DNA of 27,039 nucleotides, from assembly GCA_003550305.1 (NCBI GenBank), contig QKYT01000420.1, forward strand, positions 1-27,039. The letters are read 5' to 3'. The notes under the pieces were generated by a model. That model was not told the DNA's origin and searched no databases. It was given only the letters and a program-made list of their open reading frames with translations. Shown here one piece after another: positions 19,589 through 27,039 of this stretch. Both the position numbers and the translations under genes were made by a program. Numbering within the stretch: position 1 is the first letter of the stretch; each line of letters begins with the position of its first letter. Source of the stretch: Glomus cerebriforme (taxonomy: Eukaryota; Glomeromycota; Glomeromycetes; Glomerales; Glomeraceae).

Positions 19589-20985
19589 TATTCTAAAAAA
19601 AAAGCGGAGATAACAAATAACTATTTATGATATACAAAAAAACATTTTGAACGGGTCCCTTTCTTTGTGTTACAATTAAATAACTGATAAGGAATATTCA
19701 TGGCGTAGTAGTCCTTTTTTTTTTACCCTTAAAGAATTCAAAAAGGAATTTATCTTTGTTAAAAACCAGAATTTGTTTTTCACAAGCAAATGCAGCTTTT
19801 TTTTAAAAAAACTCAAATGGGAAATAATCCAGAATAAAATTTCCCATGCGCAGTAGATTAAGAAATTATTTTTGGTAAATTTTAAATGAAAATCTTGTGA
19901 TGCGCAGAACTTTAATTATTTTTATTATTTTTATTCTTAGAATTTCATTTTTCAACAAAGGAAAATCTGAATCTGAAACAATATAATGATTTAGATAACA
20001 GATTAAACTTTTTTCTTTCAATTCCTATCGTAAGCAGATAAGAAAATCCCTAATTTTAAATTAAAAATTTTTTAATTTCACGCGGGATTACATTTGAAAC
20101 ATATTTTACATGTGTTTGTCACGTGGAATACAATTTACTGCGTTCTAACCCTAAATTTTTTTTTTCAATTTTCGCGAAAAGTTATAATTTTTTTTTTTAC
20201 TTATCCGATATCTTTTCTTTTAAAATCAAGCTTATAATTTTTTACATGGTCTTTGTATTACATTTTAATGCGTTATTCGTTATCTCTACTTTTTTTTCTT
20301 TCGGATTTTTCGGATTAGATATTCCGGCCACGGAATTTTAAAACCTGTTTTTTTTCATTGTTTAATGGTTCATTTTTGTCATATATGGTTACACTCAAAA
20401 ATTACAACCTCTCCCCTTTTTAGCCTAATGTCACAAGTTTTAAGTCATTTGTAATAATTTAGCCAATTTTCCATAAATGTATTTATTTTTTTTTTTTTTC
20501 GAAAAAATAAAAACGAAATACTTTAATACTGTTGCGTGTTTATGACTACAAAATGACAAAATTTTATCAAATTTTGATCATTCAATTTCCGGGAATTTTT
20601 TTGAAAATAAGTTAATTTATTTGGAATTCCTTTAATTACATTATTAAGGATAAATAATCGGAAATGTGAAACCTGCCAAGTTTGGATAATAGAATAAAGT
20701 TATCTTGTTAATCATCAGTTTCAGGATTCAAATGATAAGCATCACGTGTAAATTAAATGGCGTAAATCAATCAAGTCACGACCATATCAACTATCAATTA
20801 AAAGCGCGCGAAAATGATTCTCGCGGAATCCCTTTTTTTTTTTTTTTGAATCTTAATCAACGGGAATGAACGGATCAAATGCCTTAAATTCCCGATTGCT
20901 TTTTTACTTCATTAATAAAAACAATAGAACACAACTATAAATAAATTAATCATTTAACTTATTAAAGGTATTTCAATTTTATCCC

Positions 20986-21002
20986 CCGAAATTATTTTTC
21001 GG
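20986..21002. repeat. Perfect 6-bp hairpin CCGAAA/TTTCGG
   Basis: CCGAAA (20986-20991), loop TTATT, TTTCGG (20997-21002). It follows a C run and lies in gene-free sequence. Confidence 0.5.
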
Positions 21003-24000
21003 AGAAAGTTGGAACAGGTATGTTGCCAATCCTACTTATTATGTGCATTTTGCATGAAGTAGACTTTTTTTGGTTTAAATCTACTGTATTAAAAAAGTTA
21101 CGTGATAATCTTTGTTAACAAATGCGGAGAAACTTTAAATCAATGAATCGTATGATTTTTTTTTTAAGATATATTTTTCTTTTTGCAGATTTTTTTTTTT
21201 TTTATGAAGAAAAAAGTTCTTTTTTAAAAAAAAATAATGATTCAAAGATAAGAAATAATACTTATATATTATTAGTTCTTTGATGTTATTCGTTAGTATA
21301 TTACATCTTTTTACAGAATCAACTTAATGAAGTTATTATTCTCACGAATCAGATTGTAATTATTTGATAGGTTAAATTTTCTTTTGTGATTTATTTAGAA
21401 CAGAAATTCGGGCATTGGACAGATTTAGATATCTCATCATGGGTTTCATATGTTTAGTTAGGAAGGAATCAACCGTTAAGCGGGATAGAAATTTTCTTTT
21501 TTTTTTTGAAATTAAATGAAAGTAGCGAGATAAATAAAAAAGTATTTATGACTTTAAGAAGTTTTTTTTTCATGATTTTTTCTTTTTCATTTGTTAAAGT
21601 TATTAATTTATTTAATATTGTAAAGATAATTGAATTTTCGAATTCAATAGTTTTTCTGATTCTAGGTATGTGAAATCCTTAAAATTTTTATTATTACTAC
21701 CATATTTTAAAAAATTATAAAACAATATAACATATATACATATATATTTTTTATAGAAACAATTCTCTTAAATGCATTAATACATTAATACAACAAGTCA
21801 ACAATATAAAAATAGCAAGTCGGTGCAATTTTCTGATTGGATGTAAACGAGAATCATCATCGTCGTAAGTTGATTTATATTTTATAATTATATCAATATA
21901 TAGATATTAATTCGGTTATTTATTTAGAGATTCTCAAGTAATTTCGGTATTCTTTGGATTTATTATTATTAGTTGGTGTAATCACAAACGGTATTTATAA
22001 TCGAATTCATTACACTTTACGTTTATATTATTATTATATTGATCGAAAAATAACTTTGTTATTGTGTCAGTCATTAGGACTATCGGTACACATTTTACGT
22101 GTACGTTAATTAAACCAATTTTATTCGTGATTGAATATAAGATTTTATTACTTTGTGCTTGACAAACTTTAAAATCCAATGTAGGAATTCATAAAATTTT
22201 ATAAATTTATTCCAAATTCATTGTGATTTATCACCGTTTTTAATGTTTCCATATGTCAAGACTTAAATCTAACACTTTTAAATTTTCAAATGATGAAAGA
22301 ATTTTTGTGAATGATGTGTCAGATGGAAAAAAAAAATTTACTCAGAATCAGGACAAATTTCAGACGACTGATCATTAAGCGGGGAATTTTCCAAACCTAG
22401 AATTGTAATATTTTATCTAGTTTTATATTCCATGTAATTGAAAGATCATTTTAAAGGAAAACTGGACGAATAATGACAAATATAATCACAAATCAAATAG
22501 GCCACACTATTTTGAAAACGACGATAGGTGAGTAAAGTATAACAATAATCATCTATGCGTGTATGTAACATATCCAAAGCTGGACGCGAAACAATGGATG
22601 TTATAAGGGTAAGTTAACTTTGCGTGTATTAACACGAATTTCAACATGGAATCAAGAAATTTCTTTTTTTTTCAACAAACTAAAACCAATTTCCAAAATC
22701 TTTTAATAAGGTTTATATTATTACACATATCAGATTATTATACGTCAATAATAACTTTGAGAGCGTTGATGGATGATTCATATATGTTATAATGCTTATA
22801 CTTTAACAATTACTGCATATTAAGAACCCAAGTTTCTCCTAAGGAATTAATACTATTATACTAGTATTATATTTCTACGTATTATTTTGGATGGGAAAAT
22901 GATTACGTTATGAATAATAAGTTATTAGTTTGGAAATAGTTAATGTAGTAGTAATGTTAGGTCAGAGAAGAATAGGAATGAAAATTTTTAAAATAATAAT
23001 AATAGAATAGTAGTAAATAGTGTGTAGTATTAATAAAAGCTGTCTAATTTTTTTTAATATATATAATTTTCACGTGAATATTGAACAGTTTTTTTTAAAA
23101 AAAAAGTTTAAAAATTTATAATAATTCCAGCCAAAAAAAAAAAAAAAATCAATCACGACGTGTATGTCCAAGCTAAAGTTCACAATGATAATTTGACCAG
23201 TTATAAGAATCTTCAGTAATATTTACTAAATCATTTTTAAATAATTATTATAACGAAATAAATAATTTGATTTAACAAATTCTCACCATATTGTAAAATC
23301 GAAAATTTATAAAATCGAAAATTTTCACCTCTGAATAATAATATCATTTGAAAAATCTAAAATTACATATAATTTTTCAAATTTTCATAAGAATTTAATT
23401 ATAATGCTGGCAGATTAGATGAATTCTAATAATTTCAAAAAAAGTAACGTGATGATATTGTGAAACTTAATTTAAAACGATTGGTCTTTATTAAAGTAAT
23501 TAACAGGTGCGACATTAATTCTAGATTTTTTTCTCTTTACGAAACCAATTAAGAAAAGAAAGAACCCTGCATATTTTAAATGGGATGATCAATAATATTA
23601 AAAAAAAAATTTGTAAGCTAATAATAAAACACCACGCTTTCGCTTACAAACAAAATTTGATGATCTAAAACATTTGTAATTGAACAATATCTTTATCGTT
23701 AAAGATTATTTAAAAAAACTTGATTTTTAAAACATATGATTTGATTATGAAATTTATCAATCTTCTCTAGCTTTATTATCTTTTTTTTTTTTTTTTTTAA
23801 GAAATGCATGTAAATGTATAAATAATAAGAGAGAAAATTTTCAAGATTTTTAATTAAGGTTTATTAAAATCTTTTTTAATCTTTTTTTTTGATTGAAAAA
23901 AAAATAGATTTAATATATAATCAAAAAGGGAATTTCCTGGATATTTTTTTATTGTGTAAACTTTCAATGTTATCACTAAAAGGTCGCGCCGTGATTTTTT

Positions 24001-24053
24001 TATTATAAAACCTCGATGAAACAAATAAAGTTATAAAACCTGTATTTGTTGTA

Positions 24054-24076
24054 ATACATACAGTATGTATGCATGC
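24054..24076. repeat. Perfect inverted repeat ATACATAC-A-GTATGTAT next to GCATGC
   Basis: An 8-bp perfect inverted repeat with a single central base (24054-24070) runs directly into the palindrome GCATGC (24071-24076), followed by ACATACAT. It could extrude or bind a dimeric factor; function unknown. Confidence 0.5.
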
Positions 24077-25056
24077 ACATACATTATTTCTTTATTTTAT
24101 GTAATCAAGTTTTGAAAAATGTGGGGGGCGGAGCAAAAAGAATATAATACATTAACGGAAAGTGATTCTACGGGTTTATTTTAAACCCTAAATACATGTC
24201 CTTATAGGCCTGAGCTCTCTAATAAAAGAAGTGCATATTTGTTTATATCGAAAAAAAAAGATATATATAGTCATTATAAGCACGTGTGATTATTCAAGTA
24301 ATCAATTTGTAAGAAACAAGATTTATTAGCCGCTTATAATATATGTAATATATGCTGTTAAAAAAAATTAGTTCACATGCTTAATTTCTTTTTATAACAG
24401 GATGAATTAAATCGATTATTCCACCGTGGCGCAAATACATGTTGTAACAAGAATGGTGATATCAATTTGTGATATTTAAATAACCCCTATTTTTTTTTTT
24501 TTAATCGGAATTAACTATTATTCTGGAAATTCATCAAATTCATAAGGGAAATCATCATTTTTTAATAAATACTTTGAAAGAAATTATTATTCTCATCAAT
24601 CGTCATTTTTTTTAAAAAAAAAGGATAACGAATGGAACTTTAAAATTAAGGTTTTTTTTTACCCCTAAATGATGCGATTTAATCAATAGCCTTTTTTTTC
24701 GTAATCAAAATGAAATAGGAATATTATTAATATTATTAATTCCAAATAAAAAAAAAACGTTAATTCAGTTATATCAGGGATGTCTTTTTATATATACATA
24801 TATATATATATTCGTCAATTCATTTCCAAAAAAGTAAATATTATTTAAAACATATGTAAGGGGTGGGAAGAAAGTAAAACGCGTTAATCTTTATTAAGGG
24901 ATATATTTATTTATTTAAGTTAAAATTTTAATTTTTCTTCTTGCCAGGAGGTTGTTCTTAAAAGTTTCTCTTTAGCAATAATATATCACCATGGTATTTC
25001 TTTGTAAATTGAACAAAAAACAAGAAAAAAAAAAAAAGGAAGAAAAGGGAAAAAAA

Positions 25057-25082
25057 AGTGTAACGGAACGTCGTGTTACACT
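25057..25082. repeat. Perfect 8-bp hairpin AGTGTAAC/GTTACACT
   Basis: AGTGTAAC (25057-25064) pairs with GTTACACT (25075-25082) around a 10-base loop. It follows an A/G-rich tract at 25024-25057. Confidence 0.55.
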
Positions 25083-25250
25083 GTCACAATCCAATTAAGT
25101 AAATAGTAAATAATTATAAGCAATTTGGCAGTGACTATCAGTCGTTCTTTTTTCTTGACATTTAGTTTTGCAGGTCAATGCAAATGTTTGTTTGCAGGAG
25201 AAATCAGAAATCTTGAACAAACGCGGAAATATATGCTGCGATTCACTCAA

Positions 25251-25256
<6 letters not shown>

Positions 25257-25281
<25 letters not shown>
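25257..25281. repeat. (TA)n microsatellite
   Basis: About twelve TA units, preceded by an interrupted TATATG segment. Confidence 0.85.
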
Positions 25282-25288
<7 letters not shown>

Positions 25289-25494
25289 TAACTGTTAATG
25301 AATTTTTTGATTAAGAAACTTGAAATAAAGCAATAATATACTGTAAATAATACTTGTATAACAATGTAAATAGCAAATATTAATTGGTCGGGTAATAAAA
25401 AGATTAATGAAAATTGACATGTCGCATGATTGTCATTTTCAGTACATCCGCCAAGATCTATTTTTGGAAGATTCAATTAAATTGTGAAAATGGT

Positions 25495-25511
25495 AACGGA
25501 CCGTGACCGTT
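25495..25511. promoter_or_regulatory. Overlapping dyads: ACGGACCGT copy 2 and AACGG/CCGTT
   Basis: ACGGACCGT at 25496-25504 repeats the 18846-18854 element exactly. In addition AACGG (25495-25499) faces CCGTT (25507-25511). The GC-containing dyad is conspicuous in such AT-rich DNA. A zinc-cluster regulator site is one possible reading. Confidence 0.3.
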
Positions 25512-27019
25512 ATAAAATGTAAACAGCCTGCCTTAATGAATTTTTTTTTATCTTCTGATGAGGGGGTGTTTTTAGTATTTTTATTATATTTATTGTATCA
25601 TACGAAAAGGAAAAATAAAAAAAATGATAACGATAAATAATGTAATAATTAATTAAATTGTTGCGATAAAGCCAGATGACTTGATGTTTCACCATCTTGA
25701 ATTACTTTATCTGGCAAGACAACGACAAATCAATGATAAATTTAGAATGACAGCTACTAGGAGATATTTTCATATTATAAAGTACGATTTTAAAGGCAAG
25801 ATTCGCCAATAAATGTAGATTTAATAAAAAAAAATACTAAGATTTTAAAAGGAATTTCTACCAAGTTTGAAACTGACATGATGATACTTTTGACGCGTTC
25901 ATTTAGTCATGATTTTCCTACTCTATAATGAATCTTTAAACCTTAATCCCTTAAAATCATTTTAAAAAAAATCAAATGCGATTTTTTGTGATGAAAAAAA
26001 TATCACAACCACAATTGAAGGGGAAGAGGGATATAATATGATCAAGGGGTAGAGATAATGTTTCAAATTTTTGAAGTGTTGGTGATCCATTATTATAATA
26101 AGATATATTTTTTTAGAGAGAATTGCTATTTATATCGATACATATGCAATGATTTTCATTCATTTTACAATAAAAAAAGAAAACTTGACAAGAAAATTCA
26201 TAGAAACATTTATTTCTATGATAATAAACCTTTTTTGATATAATGATGAATCTTTCTATTTACTTTTTAATAATGTATCCAGCCAAGAAACCTTAGATAT
26301 CTTTATTTGTTTTATTTATATGTTTATGGCTCGGGTTACGCAAGGGACTATATCTGAAATTATGTGATTTAAAAACACAACCCTATTTTTTTTATTAATA
26401 GATATCACGGTGATCGTCCGGAAGAACAATGTAACAAATTGTTATTATTAAACTTTAAAAAAAAGAAGATTGATATTAAAATTACAATTTTATAAAAAAG
26501 AAAAAGAACCTAAAATTAATCATATAAGATGCAGTGTAAACCTGAGTAAAAGATAATAATAATGTTAATGACATATATATATGATATATATAATGATATA
26601 TAATTAATATAATTATATAAATTAATAATTATTTCGCGTTACAAATAATAATAATTCTTTTAAATCTAATAATGATTAGTCTCAAATGAGATTGCATGAA
26701 ATAATTAGTAATTATTATGTTCACCTTTCGATTAATTTAAGTTCATTTTAAGCAACTATAATTCTATTTACAAAATTAAATGTGGGGAAAAAGATATTAA
26801 TAACTTTAATAACTTTAAAAAAAAAACTTTATATCCATATTTAAAATTCAAAGTATAATAAAAGTAAGAAATATCATTCCGATAATCTGGACTAGTTTTT
26901 TTTTAATGGCTTGCAAGTTTTTTATGAATAAAATCTTTTAAAAAAAAAAATCTAACAAATGAGTTAAAATTTTTTTTCCCATGTACAATGCACAAACAGT
27001 ATTAAAAGATAATTAGTAT

Positions 27020-27039
27020 ATTTTTTTTAAAAAAAAAAA
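27020..27039. repeat. T/A box at the window end
   Basis: The window ends in a T-run followed by an A-run, like those at 15563, 15661, 17617, 23093 and 24606. Homopolymer boxes of this sort could be where assembly stopped. Confidence 0.6.

Larger units (their letters stand above)
18200..27039. other. Gene-free AT-rich region
   Basis: No open frame above about 70 codons has coding composition on either strand; the few that reach 60 are Phe/Ile/Lys/Asn-rich readings of homopolymers. No tRNA, rRNA, LINE motif or convincing exon pair was seen. The region does contain frequent T8+ and A8+ runs, paired T/A boxes, microsatellites and hairpins listed separately. Composition is slightly richer in G+C than 12.7-15.5 kb, with C/G patches near 18.2, 18.9, 20.8 and 24.1 kb. 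Confidence 0.6.

Noticed and set aside
20123..20341. 72-codon hydrophobic frame
   Set aside because: A Phe-rich reading of T runs, with no ATG at its beginning; not supported as a membrane protein.
22560..22620. ATG followed by AGG|GTAAGT, an exon-donor look
   Set aside because: No second exon with coding character or matching acceptor could be found downstream.
1..27039. CRISPR array, prophage or bacterial operon
   Set aside because: No regularly spaced direct repeats with unique spacers were seen; introns, poly(A) signals and LINEs show eukaryotic nuclear DNA.

Overview
The window looks like nuclear DNA from a strongly AT-rich fungus. Three things point that way: spliceosomal introns with a CTAAC branch point and T-rich acceptors, an abundance of non-LTR retrotransposons (LINEs), and long T/A homopolymer runs. 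An arbuscular mycorrhizal fungus (Glomeromycota, Rhizophagus-like) fits best, but that is inferred from composition and LINE style and not from a marker gene.

Positions 1-12.7 kb are a LINE graveyard. A near full-length element (family A, about 1-7650) carries an ORF1 with a CCHC zinc knuckle and an ORF2 encoding, in order, an APE-type endonuclease, a reverse transcriptase with YMDD, an RNase H and a Cys/His motif. It ends in AATAAA plus a poly(A) tail. ORF2 runs in one frame for 4.2 kb, broken by six stop codons, and then shifts frame inside RNase H. A 3'-end-only copy of a related element follows at 7666-8063, flanked by a perfect 15-bp target-site duplication. After an AT-rich stretch comes a second family (B): a ~100-bp 3' tail at 9014-9121 and a 2.9-kb 5'-truncated copy at 9796-12713. 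The larger copy is bounded by a 14-bp target-site duplication and carries the RNase H and C-terminal part of its ORF2.

Positions 12.7-15.6 kb are AT-rich and gene-free. They hold a long hairpin (13738-13780) and a GC-rich 21-bp minisatellite island with near-inverted ends (14014-14113).

Positions 15.78-17.6 kb hold the one convincing host gene, on the minus strand. It has two coding exons joined by an 86-bp intron, a probable 79-bp 5'-UTR intron, and a poly(A) signal. The predicted 535-residue protein is not recognised; its low-complexity, acidic and basic tracts suggest a nuclear protein.

Positions 17.6-27.0 kb are a 9.4-kb stretch with no supportable gene. It contains many poly-T/poly-A boxes, microsatellites, a short 10-bp tandem repeat, several perfect hairpins and two copies of the dyad ACGGACCGT. 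All ambiguous bases (N) in the window lie inside the LINE copies, which suggests repeat consensus uncertainty in a draft assembly.
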